Shown: positions 39,169-54,688, numbered from the stretch's first letter. The stretch: 64,000 nt of DNA from Cladorhizidae sp. MBARI D1340-BT2 (GCA_028752905.1 JAQNBH010000004.1:2898610-2962609), one strand, 5' to 3'. Notes: generated by a model from the letters alone, not told the origin. A program made the numbers and translations.

Positions 39169-42100
39169 TATAATATATGGGAATAGTGTAGTTCACCACT
39201 CCTCCACTATAATATATGGGAATAGTGTAGTTCTCCACTGCTCTACTATAATATATGGGAATAGTGTAGTTCTCCACTGCTCCACTATAATATATGAGAA
39301 TAGTGTAGTTCTCCACTGCTCCACTATAATATATGGGAATATTGTAGTTCTCCACTGCTCCACTATAATATATGGGAATATTGTAGTTCTCCACTACTCT
39401 ACTATAATTTATGGGAATAGTGTAGTTCTCCACTGCTCTACTATAATATATGGGAATAGTGTAGTTCTCCACTCCTCCACTATAATATATGGGAATAGTG
39501 TAGTTCTCCACTGCTCTACTATAATATATGGGAATAGTGTAGTTCTCCACTGCTCCACTATAATATATGGGAATAGTGTTGTTCTCAACTCCTCCACTAT
39601 AATATATGGGAATAGTGTAGTTCTCCACTCCTCCACTATAATATATGGGAATAGTGTAGTTCTCCACTGCTCCACTATAATATATGGGAATAGTGTAGTT
39701 CTCCACTCCTCCACTATAATATATGGGAATGGTGTAGTTCTCCACTCCTCCACTATAATATATGGGAATAGTGTAGTTCTCCACTCCTCCACTATAATAT
39801 ATGGGAATAGTGTAGTTCTCCACTCCTCTACTATAATATATGGGAATAGTGTAGTTCTCCACTCCTCCACTATAGTATATGGGAATAGTGTAGTTCTCCA
39901 CTCCTCTACTATAATATATGGGAATAGTGTAGTTCTCCACTGCTCCACTATAATATATGGGAATAGTGTAGTTCTCCACTGCTCCACTATAATATATGGG
40001 AATAGTGTAGTTCTCCACTCCTCCACTATAATATATGGGAATAGTGTAGTTCTCCACTGCTCTACTATAATATATGGGAATAGTGTAGTTCTCCACTCCT
40101 CCACTATAATATATGGGAATAGTGTAGTTCTCCACTGCTCTACTATAATATATGGGAATAGTGTAGTTCTCTACTGCTCCACTATAATATATGGGAATAG
40201 TGTAGTTCTCCACTGCTCTACTATAATATATGGGAATAGTGTAGTTCTCCACTGCTCCACTATAATATATGGGAATAGTGTAGTTCTCCACTCCTCCACT
40301 ATAATATATGGGAATAGTGTAGTTCTCAACTGCTCTACTATAATATATGGGAATAGTGTAGTTCTCCACTCCTCCACTATAATATATGGGAATAGTGTAG
40401 TTCTCAACTGCTCTACTATAATATATGGGAATAGTGTAGTTCTCCACTCCTCCACTATAATATATGGGAATAGTGTAGTTCTCCACTGCTCCACTATAAT
40501 ATATGGGAATAGTGTAGTTCTCCACTCCTCCACTATAATATATGGGAATAGTGTAGTTCTCCACTGCTCCACTATAATATATTGGAATAGTGTAGTTCTC
40601 CACTCCTCCACTATAATATATGGGAATAGTGTAGTTCTCCACTGCTCTACTATAATATATGGGAATAGTGTAGTTCTCCACTCCTCCACTATAATATATG
40701 GGAATAGTGTAGTTCTCCACTGCTATACTATAATATATGGGAATAGTGTAGTTCTCCACTGCTCTACTATAATATATGGGAATATTGTAGTTCTCCACTC
40801 CTCCACTATAATATATGGGAATAGTGTAGTTCTCCACTCCTACACTATAATATATGGGAATAGTGTAGTTCTCCACTGCTCCACTATAATATATGGGAAT
40901 AGTGTAGTTCTCCACTCCTCCACTATAATATATGGGAATAGTGTAGTTCTCCACTCCTCCACTATAATATATGGGAATAGTGTAGTTCTCCACTCCTCCA
41001 CTATAATATATGGGAATAGTGTAGTTCTCCACTGCTCTACTATAATATATGGGAATAGTGTAGTTCTCCACTGCTCCACTATAATATATGGGAATAGTGT
41101 AGTTCTCCACTGCTCTACTATAATATATGGGAATAGTGTAGTTCTCCACTCCTCCACTATAATATATGGGAATAGTGTAGTTCTCCACCGCTCTACTATA
41201 ATATATGGGAATAGTGTAGTTCTCAACTGCTCCACTATAATATATGGGAATAGTGTAGTTCTCCACTGCTCCACTATAATATATGGGAATAGGGTAGTTC
41301 TCCACTGCTCTACTATAATATATGGGAATAGTGTAGTTCTCCACTGTTCCACTATAATATATGGGAATAGTGTTGTTCTCAACTCCTCCACTATAATATA
41401 TGGGAATAGTGTAGTTCTCCACTGCTCCACTATAATATATGGGAATAGTGTAGTTCTCCACTGCTCCACTATAATATATGGGAATAGTGTAGTGCTCCAC
41501 TGCTCTACTATAATATATGGGAATAGTGTAGTTCTCCACTCCTCCACTATAATATATGGGAATAGTGTAGTTCTCCACTCCTCTACTATAATATATGGGA
41601 ATAGTGTAGTTCTCCACTCCTCCACTATAATATATAGGAATAGTGTAGTTCTCCACTGCTCCACTATAATATATGGGAATATTGTAGTTCTCCACTGCTC
41701 CACTATAATATATGGGAATAGTGTAGTTCTCCACTGCTCCACTATAATATATGGGAATAGGGTAGTTCTCCACTGCTCTACTATAATATATGGGAATAGT
41801 GTAGTTCTCCACTGCTCCACTATAATATATGGGAATAGTGTTGTTCTCAACTCCTCCACTATAATATATGCGAATAGTGTAGTTCTCCACTGCTCCACTA
41901 TAATATATGGGAATAGTGTAGTTCTCCACTGCTCCACTATAATATATGGGAATAGTGTAGTTCTCCACTCCTCCACTATAATATATGGGAATGGTGTAGT
42001 TCTCCACTGCTCCACTATAATATATGGGAATAGTGTAGTTCTCCACTCCTCCACTATAATATATGGGAATAGTGTAGTTCTCCACTGCTCCACTATAATA

Positions 42101-44550
42101 TATGGGAATAGTGTAGTTCTCCACTGCTCTACTATAATATATGGGAATAGTGTAGTTCTCCACTCCTCCACTATAATATATAGGAATAGTGTAGTTCTCC
42201 ACTGCTCTACTATAATATATGGGAATGGTGTAGTTCTCCACTCCTCCACTATAATATATGGGAATAGTGTAGTTCTCCACTCCTCCACTATAATATATGG
42301 GAATAGTGTAGTTCTCCACTGCTCTACTATAATATATGGGAATAGTGTAGTTCTCCACTGCTCCACTATAATATATGGGAATAGTGTAGTTCTCCACTCC
42401 TCCACTATAATATATGGGAATAGTGTAGTTCTCCACTCCTCCACTATAATATATAGGAATAGTGTAGTTCTCCACTGCTCTACTATAATATATGGGAATA
42501 GTGTAGTTCTCCACTGCTCTACTATAATATATGAGAATAGTGTAGTTCTCCACTGCTCTACTATAATATATGGGAATAGTGTAGTTCTCCACTGCTCCAC
42601 TATAATATATGGGAATAGTGTAGTTCTCCACTCCTCAACTATAATATATGGGAATAGTGTAGTTCTCCACTGCTCCACTATAATATATGGGAATAGTGTA
42701 GTTCTCCACTGCTCCACTATAATATATGGGAATAGTGTAGTTCTCCACTCCTCTACTATAATATATGGGAATAGTGTAGTTCTCCACTCCTCCACTATAA
42801 TATATGGGAATAGTGTAGTTCTCCACTGCTCTACTATAATATATGGGAATAGTGTAGTTCTCCACTCCTCCACTATAATATATGGGAATAGTGTAGTTCT
42901 CCACTCCTCTACTATAATATATGGGAATAGTGTAGTTCTCCACTGCTCTACTATAATATATGGGAATAGTGTAGTTCTCCACTCCTCCACTATAATATAT
43001 GGGAATAGTGTAGTTCTCCACTCCTCTACTATAATATATGGGAATAGTGTAGTTCTCCACTCCTCTACTATAATATATGGGAATAGTGTAGTTCTCCACT
43101 GCTCCACTATAATATATGGGAATAGTGTAGTTCTCCACTGCTCTACTATAATATATGGGAATAGTGTAGTTCTCCACTCCTCCACTATAATATATGGGAA
43201 TAGTGTAGTTCTCCACTCCTCTACTATAATATATGGGAATAGTGTAGTTCTCCACTGCTCCACTATAATATATGGGAATAGTGTAGTTCTCCACTGCTCT
43301 ACTATAATATATGGGAATAGTGTAGTTCTCCACTCCTCCACTATAATATATGGGAATAGTGTAGTTCTCCACTCCTCCACTATAATATATGGGAATAGTG
43401 TAGTTCTCCACTGCTCCACTATAATATATGGGAATAGTGTAGTTCTCCACTCCTCTACTATAATATATGGGAATAGTGTAGTTCTCCACTGCTCCACTAT
43501 AATATATGGGAATAGTGTAGTTCTCCACTGCTCTACTATAATATATGGGAATAGTGTAGTTCTCCACTCCTCCACTATAATATATGGGAATAGTGTAGTT
43601 CTCCACTCCTCCACTATAATATATGGGAATAGTGTAGTTCTCCACTCCTCCACTATAATATATGGGAATAGTGTAGTTCTCCACTCCTCCACTATAATAT
43701 ATGGGAATAGTGTAGTTCTCCACTGCTCCACTATAATATATGGGAATAGTGTAGTACTCCACTCCTCCACTATAATATATGGGAATAGTGTAGTACTCCA
43801 CTCCTCCACTATAATATATGGGAATAGTGTAGTTCTCCACTGCTCCACTATAATATATGGGAATAGTGTAGTTCTCCACTGCTCTACTATAATATATGGG
43901 AATAGTGTAGTTCTCCACTGCTCCACTATAATATATGGGAATAGTGTAGTTCTCCACTCCTCCACTATAATATATGGGAATAGTGTAGTTCTCCACTGCT
44001 CTACTATAATATATGGGAATAGTGTAGTTCTCCACTGCTCTACTATAATATATGGGAATAGTGTAGTTCTCCACTCCTCCACTATAATATATGGGAATAG
44101 TGTAGTTCTCCACTGCTCCACTATAATATAAGGGAATAGTGTAGTTCTCCACTCCTCCACTATAATATATGGGAATAGTGTAGTTCTGCACTCCTCCACT
44201 ATAATATATGGGAATAGTGTAGTTCTCCACTCCTCCACTATAATATATGGGAATAGTGTAGTTCTCCACTCCTCCACTATAATATATGGGAATAGTGTAG
44301 TTCTCCACTGCTCTACTATAATATATGGGAATAGTGTAGTTCTCCACTCCTCCACTATAATATATGGGAATAGTGTAGTTCTCCACTCCTCCACTATAAT
44401 ATATGGGAATAGTGTAGTTCTCCACTGCTCCACTATAATATATGGGAATAGTGTAGTTCTCCACTGCTCTACTATAATATATGGGAATAGTGTAGTTCTC
44501 CACTGCTATACTATAATATATGGGAATAGTATAGTTCTCCACTGCTCCAC

Positions 44551-44588
44551 TATAAAAATGGGAATAGTGTAGTGCTCCACTGCTCCAC
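44551..44588. repeat. 38-bp monomer (B7, first of pair)
   Basis: It is the counterpart of 39,015 at a shift of 5,536 bp. Confidence 0.95.
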
Positions 44589-44666
44589 TATAATATATGG
44601 GAATAGTGTAGTTCTCCACTCCTCTACTATAATATATGGGAATAGTGTAGTTCTCCACTGCTCCAC

Positions 44667-44704
44667 TATAAAAATAGGAATAGTGTAGTGCTCCACTGCT
44701 CCAC
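44667..44704. repeat. 38-bp monomer (B7, second of pair)
   Basis: It is the counterpart of 39,131 at a shift of 5,536 bp. It carries one private change, AAATAGG in place of AAATGGG, which postdates the copying. Confidence 0.95.
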
Positions 44705-47700
44705 TATAATATATGGGAATAGTGTAGTTCACCACTCCTCCACTATAATATATGGGAATAGTGTAGTTCTCCACTGCTCTACTATAATATATGGGAATAG
44801 TGTAGTTCTCCACTGCTCCACTATAATATATGAGAATAGTGTAGTTCTCCACTGCTCCACTATAATATATGGGAATATTGTAGTTCTCCACTGCTCCACT
44901 ATAATATATGGGAATATTGTAGTTCTCCACTACTCTACTATAATTTATGGGAATAGTGTAGTTCTCCACTGCTCTACTATAATATATGGGAATAGTGTAG
45001 TTCTCCACTCCTCCACTATAATATATGGGAATAGTGTAGTTCTCCACTGCTCTACTATAATATATGGGAATAGTGTAGTTCTCCACTGCTCCACTATAAT
45101 ATATGGGAATAGTGTTGTTCTCAACTCCTCCACTATAATATATGGGAATAGTGTAGTTCTCCACTCCTCCACTATAATATATGGGAATAGTGTAGTTCTC
45201 CACTGCTCCACTATAATATATGGGAATAGTGTAGTTCTCCACTCCTCCACTATAATATATGGGAATGGTGTAGTTCTCCACTCCTCCACTATAATATATG
45301 GGAATAGTGTAGTTCTCCACTCCTCCACTATAATATATGGGAATAGTGTAGTTCTCCACTCCTCTACTATAATATATGGGAATAGTGTAGTTCTCCACTC
45401 CTCCACTATAGTATATGGGAATAGTGTAGTTCTCCACTCCTCTACTATAATATATGGGAATAGTGTAGTTCTCCACTGCTCCACTATAATATATGGGAAT
45501 AGTGTAGTTCTCCACTGCTCCACTATAATATATGGGAATAGTGTAGTTCTCCACTCCTCCACTATAATATATGGGAATAGTGTAGTTCTCCACTGCTCTA
45601 CTATAATATATGGGAATAGTGTAGTTCTCCACTCCTCCACTATAATATATGGGAATAGTGTAGTTCTCCACTGCTCTACTATAATATATGGGAATAGTGT
45701 AGTTCTCTACTGCTCCACTATAATATATGGGAATAGTGTAGTTCTCCACTGCTCTACTATAATATATGGGAATAGTGTAGTTCTCCACTGCTCCACTATA
45801 ATATATGGGAATAGTGTAGTTCTCCACTCCTCCACTATAATATATGGGAATAGTGTAGTTCTCAACTGCTCTACTATAATATATGGGAATAGTGTAGTTC
45901 TCCACTCCTCCACTATAATATATGGGAATAGTGTAGTTCTCAACTGCTCTACTATAATATATGGGAATAGTGTAGTTCTCCACTCCTCCACTATAATATA
46001 TGGGAATAGTGTAGTTCTCCACTGCTCCACTATAATATATGGGAATAGTGTAGTTCTCCACTCCTCCACTATAATATATGGGAATAGTGTAGTTCTCCAC
46101 TGCTCCACTATAATATATTGGAATAGTGTAGTTCTCCACTCCTCCACTATAATATATGGGAATAGTGTAGTTCTCCACTGCTCTACTATAATATATGGGA
46201 ATAGTGTAGTTCTCCACTCCTCCACTATAATATATGGGAATAGTGTAGTTCTCCACTGCTATACTATAATATATGGGAATAGTGTAGTTCTCCACTGCTC
46301 TACTATAATATATGGGAATATTGTAGTTCTCCACTCCTCCACTATAATATATGGGAATAGTGTAGTTCTCCACTCCTACACTATAATATATGGGAATAGT
46401 GTAGTTCTCCACTGCTCCACTATAATATATGGGAATAGTGTAGTTCTCCACTCCTCCACTATAATATATGGGAATAGTGTAGTTCTCCACTCCTCCACTA
46501 TAATATATGGGAATAGTGTAGTTCTCCACTCCTCCACTATAATATATGGGAATAGTGTAGTTCTCCACTGCTCTACTATAATATATGGGAATAGTGTAGT
46601 TCTCCACTGCTCCACTATAATATATGGGAATAGTGTAGTTCTCCACTGCTCTACTATAATATATGGGAATAGTGTAGTTCTCCACTCCTCCACTATAATA
46701 TATGGGAATAGTGTAGTTCTCCACCGCTCTACTATAATATATGGGAATAGTGTAGTTCTCAACTGCTCCACTATAATATATGGGAATAGTGTAGTTCTCC
46801 ACTGCTCCACTATAATATATGGGAATAGGGTAGTTCTCCACTGCTCTACTATAATATATGGGAATAGTGTAGTTCTCCACTGCTCCACTATAATATATGG
46901 GAATAGTGTTGTTCTCAACTCCTCCACTATAATATATGGGAATAGTGTAGTTCTCCACTGCTCCACTATAATATATGGGAATAGTGTAGTTCTCCACTGC
47001 TCCACTATAATATATGGGAATAGTGTAGTGCTCCACTGCTCTACTATAATATATGGGAATAGTGTAGTTCTCCACTCCTCCACTATAATATATGGGAATA
47101 GTGTAGTTCTCCACTCCTCTACTATAATATATGGGAATAGTGTAGTTCTCCACTCCTCCACTATAATATATAGGAATAGTGTAGTTCTCCACTGCTCCAC
47201 TATAATATATGGGAATATTGTAGTTCTCCACTGCTCCACTATAATATATGGGAATAGTGTAGTTCTCCACTGCTCCACTATAATATATGGGAATAGGGTA
47301 GTTCTCCACTGCTCTACTATAATATATGGGAATAGTGTAGTTCTCCACTGCTCCACTATAATATATGGGAATAGTGTTGTTCTCAACTCCTCCACTATAA
47401 TATATGCGAATAGTGTAGTTCTCCACTGCTCCACTATAATATATGGGAATAGTGTAGTTCTCCACTGCTCCACTATAATATATGGGAATAGTGTAGTTCT
47501 CCACTCCTCCACTATAATATATGGGAATGGTGTAGTTCTCCACTGCTCCACTATAATATATGGGAATAGTGTAGTTCTCCACTCCTCCACTATAATATAT
47601 GGGAATAGTGTAGTTCTCCACTGCTCCACTATAATATATGGGAATAGTGTAGTTCTCCACTGCTCTACTATAATATATGGGAATAGTGTAGTTCTCCACT

Positions 47701-50700
47701 CCTCCACTATAATATATAGGAATAGTGTAGTTCTCCACTGCTCTACTATAATATATGGGAATGGTGTAGTTCTCCACTGCTCTACTATAATATATGGGAA
47801 TAGTGTAGTTCTCCACTGCTCCACTATAATATATGGGAATAGTGTAGTTCTCCACTGCTCTACTATAATATATGGGAATAGTGTAGTTCTCCACTGCTCT
47901 ACTATAATATATGGGAATAGTGTAGTTCTCCACTCCTCCACTATAATATATAGGAATAGTGTAGTTCTCCACTGCTCTACTATAATATATGGGAATAGTG
48001 TAGTTCTCCACTGCTCTACTATAATATATGAGAATAGTGTAGTTCTCCACTGCTCTACTATAATATATGGGAATAGTGTAGTTCTCCACTCCTCCACTAT
48101 AATATATGGGAATAGTGTAGTTCTCCACTCCTCCACTATAATATATGAGAATAGTGTAGTTCTCCACTGCTCTACTATAATATATGGGAATAGTGTAGTT
48201 CTCCACTCCTCCACTATAATATATGGGAATAATGTAGTTCTCCACTGCTCCACTATAATATATGAGAATAGTGTAGTTCTCCACTGCTCTACTATAATAT
48301 ATGGGAATAGTGTAGTTCTCCACTCCTCCACTATAATATATGGGAATAGTGTAGTTCTCCACTGCTCCACTATAATATATGGGAATAGTGTAGTTCTCCA
48401 CTGCTCCACTATAATATATGGGAATAGTGTAGTTCTCCACTGCTCCACTATAATATATGGGAATAGTGTAGTTCTCCACTCCTCCACTATAATATATGGG
48501 AATAGTGTAGTTCTCCACTCCTCCACTATAATATATGGGAATAGTGTAGTTCTCCACTGCTCCACTATAATATATGGGAATAGTGTAGTTCTCCACTCCT
48601 CCACTATAATATATGGCAATAGTGTAGTTCTCCACTGCTCTACTATAATATATGGGAATAGTGTAGTTCTCCACTGCTCCACTATAATATATGGGAATAG
48701 TGTAGTTCTCCACTCCTCCACTATAATATATGGGAATAGTGTAGTTCTCCACTCCTCTACTATAATATATGGGAATAGTGTAGTTCTCCACTCCTCCACT
48801 ATAATATATGGGAATAGTGTAGTTCTCCACTCCTCCACTATAATATATGGGAATAGTGTAGTTCTCCAATCCTCCACTATAATATATGGGAATAGTGTAG
48901 TTCTCCACTGCTCCACTATAATATATGGGAATAGTGTAGTTCTCCACTCCTCCACTATAATATATGGGAATAGTGTAGTTCTCCACTGCTCCACTATAAT
49001 ATATTGGAATAGTGTAGTTCTCCACTCCTCCACTATAATATATGGGAATAGTGTAGTTCTCCACTGCTCTACTATAATATATGGGAATAGTGTAGTTCTC
49101 CACTCCTCCACTATAATATATGGGAATAGTGTAGTTCTCCACTCCTCCACTATAATATATGGGAATAGTGTAGTTCTCCACTGCTCTACTATAATATATG
49201 GGAATAGAGTAGTTCTCCACTGCTCCACTATAATATATGGGAATAGTGTAGTTCTCCACTCCTACACTATAATATATGGGAATAGTGTAGTTCTCCACTG
49301 CTCCACTATAATATATGGGAATAGTGTAGTTCTCCACTCCTCCACTATAATATATGGGAATAGTGTAGTTCTCCACTCCTCCACTATAATATATGGGAAT
49401 AGTGTAGTTCTCCACTCCTCCACTATAATATATGGGAATAGTGTAGTTCTCCACTGCTCTACTATAATATATGGGAATAGTGTAGTTCTCCACTGCTCCA
49501 CTATAATATATGGGAATAGTGTAGTGCTCCACTGCTCTACTATAATATATGGGAATAGTGTAGTTCTCCACTGCTCCACTATAATATATAGGAATAGTGT
49601 AGTTCTCCACTGCTCTACTATAATATATGGGAATAGTGTAGTTCTCCACTCCTCCACTATAATATATGGGAATAGTGTAGTTCTCCACTCCTCCACTATA
49701 ATATATGGGAATAGTGTAGTTCTCCACTCCTCCACTATAATATATGGGAATAGTGTAGTTCTCCACTCCTCCACTATAATATATGGGAATATTGTAGTTC
49801 TCCACTGCTCCACTATAATATATGGGAATAGTGTAGTTCTCCACTGCTCCACTATAATATATGGGAATATGGTAGTTCTCCACTGCTCTACTATAATATA
49901 TGGGAATAGTGTAGTTCTCCACTGTACCACTATAATATATGGGAATAGTGTTGTTCTCAACTCCTCCACTATAATATATGGGAATAGTGTAGTTCTCCAC
50001 TCCTCCACTATAATATATGGGAATAGTGTAGTTCTCCACTGCTCCACTATAATATATGGGAATAGTGTAGTTCTCCACTCCTCCACTATAATATATGGGA
50101 ATGGTGTAGTTCTCCACTCCTCCACTATAATATATGGGAATGGTGTAGTTCTCCACTCCTCCACTATAATATATGGGAATAGTGTAGTTCTCCACTGCTC
50201 CACTATAATATATGGGAATAGTGTAGTTCTCCACTGCTCCACTATAATATATGGTAATAGTGTAGTTCTCCACTCCTCCACTATAATATATGGGAATAGT
50301 GTAGTTCTCCACTGCTCTACTATAATATATGGGAATAGTGTAGTTCTCCACTGCTCTACTATAATATATGGGAATAGTGTAGTTCTCCACTGCTCCACTA
50401 TAATATATGGGAATAGTGTAGTTCTCCACTGCTCCACTATAATATATGGGAATAGTGTAGTTCTCCACTGCTCCACTATAATATATGGGAATAGTGTAGT
50501 TCTCCACTCCTCTACTATAATATATGGGAATAGTGTAGTTCTCCACTGCTCTACTATAATATATGGGAATAGTGTAGTTCTCCACTCCTCCACTATAATA
50601 TATGGGAATAGTGTAGTTCTCCACTCCTCCACTATAATATATGGGAATAGTGTAGTTCTCCACTCCTCCACTATAATATATGGGAATAGTGTAGTTCTCC

Positions 50701-53700
50701 ACTGCTCTACTATAATATATGGTAATAGTGTAGTTCTCCACTCCTCCACTATAATATATGGGAATAGTGTAGTTCTCCACTGCTCTACTATAATATATGG
50801 GAATAGTGTAGTTCTCCACTGCTCTACTATAATATATGGGAATAGTGTAGTTCTCCACTGCTCCACTATAATATATGGGAATAGTGTAGTTCTCCACTGC
50901 TCCACTATAATATATGGGAATAGTGTAGTTCTCCACTCCTCCACTATAATATATGGGAATAGTGTAGTTCTCCACTCCTCCACTATAATATATGGGAATA
51001 GTGTTGTTCTCCACTACTCCACTATAATATATGGGAATAGTGTAGTTCTTCACTGCTCTACTATAATATATGGGAATAGTGTAGTTCTCCACTACTCCAC
51101 TATAATATATGGGAATAGTGTAGTTCTCCACTCCTCCACTATAATATATGGGAATAGTGTAGTTCTCCACTGCTCCACTATAATATATGGGAATAGCGTA
51201 GTTCTCCACTCCTCTACTATAATATATGGGAATAGTGTAGTTCTCCACTGCTCTACTATAATATATGGGAATAGTGTAGTTCTCCACTGCTCTACTATAA
51301 TATATGGGAATAGTGTAGTTCTCCACTGCTCTACTATAATATATGGGAATAGTGTAGTTCTCCACTCCTCCACTATAATATATGGGAATAGTGTAGTTCT
51401 CCACTCCTCCACTATAATATATGGGAATAGTGTAGTTCTCCACTCCTCCACTATAATATATGGGAATAGTGTAGTTCTCCACTCCTCCACTATAATATAT
51501 GGGAATAGTGTAGTTCTCCACTCCTCCACTATAATATATGGGAATAGTGTAGTTCTCCACTGCTCTACTATAATATATGGGAATAGTGTAGTTCTCCACT
51601 GCTCTACTATAATATATGGGAATAGTGTAGTTCTCCACTCCTCCACTATAATATATGGGAATAGTGTAGTTCTTCACTCCTACACTATAATATATGGGAA
51701 TAGTGTAGTTCTCCAGTGCTCCACTATAATATATGGGAATAGTGTAGTGCTCCACTGCTCTACTATAATATATGGGAATATTGTAGTTCTCCACTGCTCC
51801 ACTATAATATATGGGAATAGTGTAGTTCTCCACTGCTCTACTATAATATATGGGAATAGTGTAGTTCTCCACTCCTCCACTATAATATATGGGAATAGTG
51901 TAGTTCTCCACTGCTCTACTATAATATATGGGAATAGTGTAGTTCTCCACTGCTCCACTATAATATATGGGAATAGTGTAGTTCTCCACTGCTCCACTAT
52001 AATATATGGGAATAGTGTAGTTCTCCACTGCTCCACTATAATATATGGGAATATTGTAGTTCTCCACTGCTCCACTATAATATATGGGAATAGTGTAGTT
52101 CTCCACTGCTCCACTATAATATATGGGAATAGGGTAGTTCTCCACTCCTCCACTATAATATATGGGAATAGTGTAGTTCTCCACTGCTCTACTATAATAT
52201 ATGGGAATAGTGTAGTTCTCCACTCCTCCACTATAATATATGGGAATAGTGTAGTTCTCCACTCCTCCACTATAATATATGGGAATAGTGTAGTTCTCCA
52301 CTCCTCCACTATAATATATGGGAATAGTGTAGTTCTCCACTCCTCCACTATAATATATGGGAATAGTGTAGTTCTCCACTGCTCTACTATAATATATGGG
52401 AATAGTGTAGTTCTCCACTGCTCCACTATAATATATGGGAATAGTGTAGTTCTCCACTGCTCCACTATAATATATGGGAATAGTGTAGTTCTCCACTGCT
52501 CCACTATAATATATGGGAATAGTGTTGTTCTCAACTCCTCCACTATAATATATGGGAATAGTGTAGTTCTCCACTCCTCCACTATAATATATGGGAATAG
52601 TGTAGTTCTCCACTGCTCCACTATAATATATGGGAATAGTGTAGTTCTCCACTCCTCCACTATAATATATGGGAATGGTGTAGTTCTCCACTCCTCCACT
52701 ATAATATATGGGAATAGTGTAGTTCTCCACTCCTCCACTATAATATATGGGAATAGTGTAGTTCTCCACTGCTCTACTATAATATATGGGAATAGTGTAG
52801 TTCCCCACTCCTCCACTATAATATATGGGAATAGTGTAGTTCTCCACTCCTCCACTATAATATATGGGAATAGTGTAGTTCTCCACTGCTCTACTATAAT
52901 ATATGGGAATAGTGTAGTTCTCCACTGCTCCACTATAATATATGGGAATAGTGTAGTTCTCCACTGCTCCACTATAATATATGGGAATAGTGTAGTTCTC
53001 CTCTCCTCCACTATAATATATGGGAATAGTGTAGTTCTCCACTCCTCCACTATAATATATGGGAATAGTGTAGTTCTCCACTCCTCCACTATAATATATG
53101 GGAATAGTGTAGTTCTCTACTCCTCCACTATAATATATGGGAATAGTGTAGTTCTCCACTGCTCCACTATAATATATGGGAATAGTGTAGTTCTCCACTC
53201 CTCCACTATAATATATGGGAATAGTGTAGTTCTCCACTGCTCTACTATAATATATGGGAATAGTGTAGTTCTCCACTGCTCCACTATAATATATAGGAAT
53301 AGTGTAGTTCTCCACTCCTCCACTATAATATATGGGAATAGTGTAGTTCTCCACTGCTCCACTATAATATATGGGAATAGTGTAGTTCTCCACTGCTCCA
53401 CTATAATATATGGGAATAGTGTAGTTCTCCACTGCTCTACTATAATATATGGGAATAGTGTAGTTCTCCACTACTCCACTATAATATATGGGAATAGTGT
53501 AGTTCTTCACTGCTCTACTATAATATATGGGAATAGTGTAGTTCTCCACTACTCCACTATAATATATGGGAATAGTGTAGTTCTTCACTGCTCTACTATA
53601 ATATATGGGAATAGTGTAGTTCTCCACTTCTCCACTATAATATATGGGAATAGTGTAGTTCTCCACTCCTCCACTATAATATATGGGAATAGTGTAGTTC

Positions 53701-54688
53701 TCCACTGCTCCACTATAATATATGGGAATAGTGTAGTTCTCCACTCCTCTACTATAATATATGGGAATAGTGTAGTTCTCCACTGCTCTACTATAATATA
53801 TGGGAATAGTGTAGTTCTCCACTGCTCTACTATAATATATGGGAATAGTGTAGTTCTCTACTCCTCCACTATAATATATGGGAATAGTGTAGTTCTCCAC
53901 TGCTCTACTATAATATATGGGAATAGTGTAGTTCTCCACTGCTCTACTATAATATATGGGAATAGTGTAGTTCTCCACTCCTCTACTATAATATATGGGA
54001 ATAGTGTAGTTCTCTACTCCTCCACTATAATATATGGGAATAGTGTAGTTCTCCACTGCTCTACTATAATATATGGGAATAGTGTAGTTCTCCACTCCTC
54101 TACTATAATATATGGGAATAGTGTAGTTCTCTACTCCTCCACTATAATATATGGGAATAGTGTAGTTCTCCACTGCTCTACTATAATATATGGGAATAGT
54201 GTAGTTCTCCACTGCTCTACTATAATATATGGGAATAGTGTAGTTCTCCACTGCTCTACTATAATATATGGGAATAGTGTAGTTCTCCACTCCTCCACTA
54301 TAATATATGGGAATAGTGTAGTTCTCCACTGCTCTACTATAATATATGGGAATAGTGTAGTTCTCCACTCCTCCACTATAATATATGGGAATAGTGTAGT
54401 TCTCCACTCCTCCACTATAATATATGGGAATAGTGTAGTTCTCCACTCCTCCACTATAATATATGGGAATAGTGTAGTTCTCCACTGATCTACTATAATA
54501 TATGGGAATAGTGTAGTTCTCCACTGCTCCACTATAATATATGGGAATAGTGTAGTTCTCCACTCCTCCACTATAATATATGGGAATAGTGTAGTTCTCC
54601 ACTGCTCTACTATAATATATGGGAATAGTGTAGTTCTCCACTGCTCCACTATAATATATGGGAAGAGTGTAGTTCTCCACTGCTCTAC

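Larger units (their letters stand above)
38970..44505. repeat. Macro-block B6 (5,536 bp)
   Basis: It is a close copy of B5 at a shift of 7,759 bp, with the same head (38,970), paired 38-bp monomers (39,015 and 39,131), TTCACCAC, and TATAGTATA at 39,875. It is colinear with the start of B7 at a constant shift of 5,536 for about 3.2 kb, to about 42,230. About 57 monomers present in B5 are missing at about 42,550-42,600. It then rejoins the B5-type tail at CTCAACTATA (about 42,636) and has five more monomers than B5 before the next head. It has a private GTTCCAC variant near 41,345. Confidence 0.85.

Noticed and set aside
36128..49228. A single 195-bp (nucleosome-sized) deletion between B5 and B7
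   Set aside because: The 195-bp difference splits into a two-monomer change near 33.4 kb and a three-monomer change near 34.6 kb, so it is not one event.
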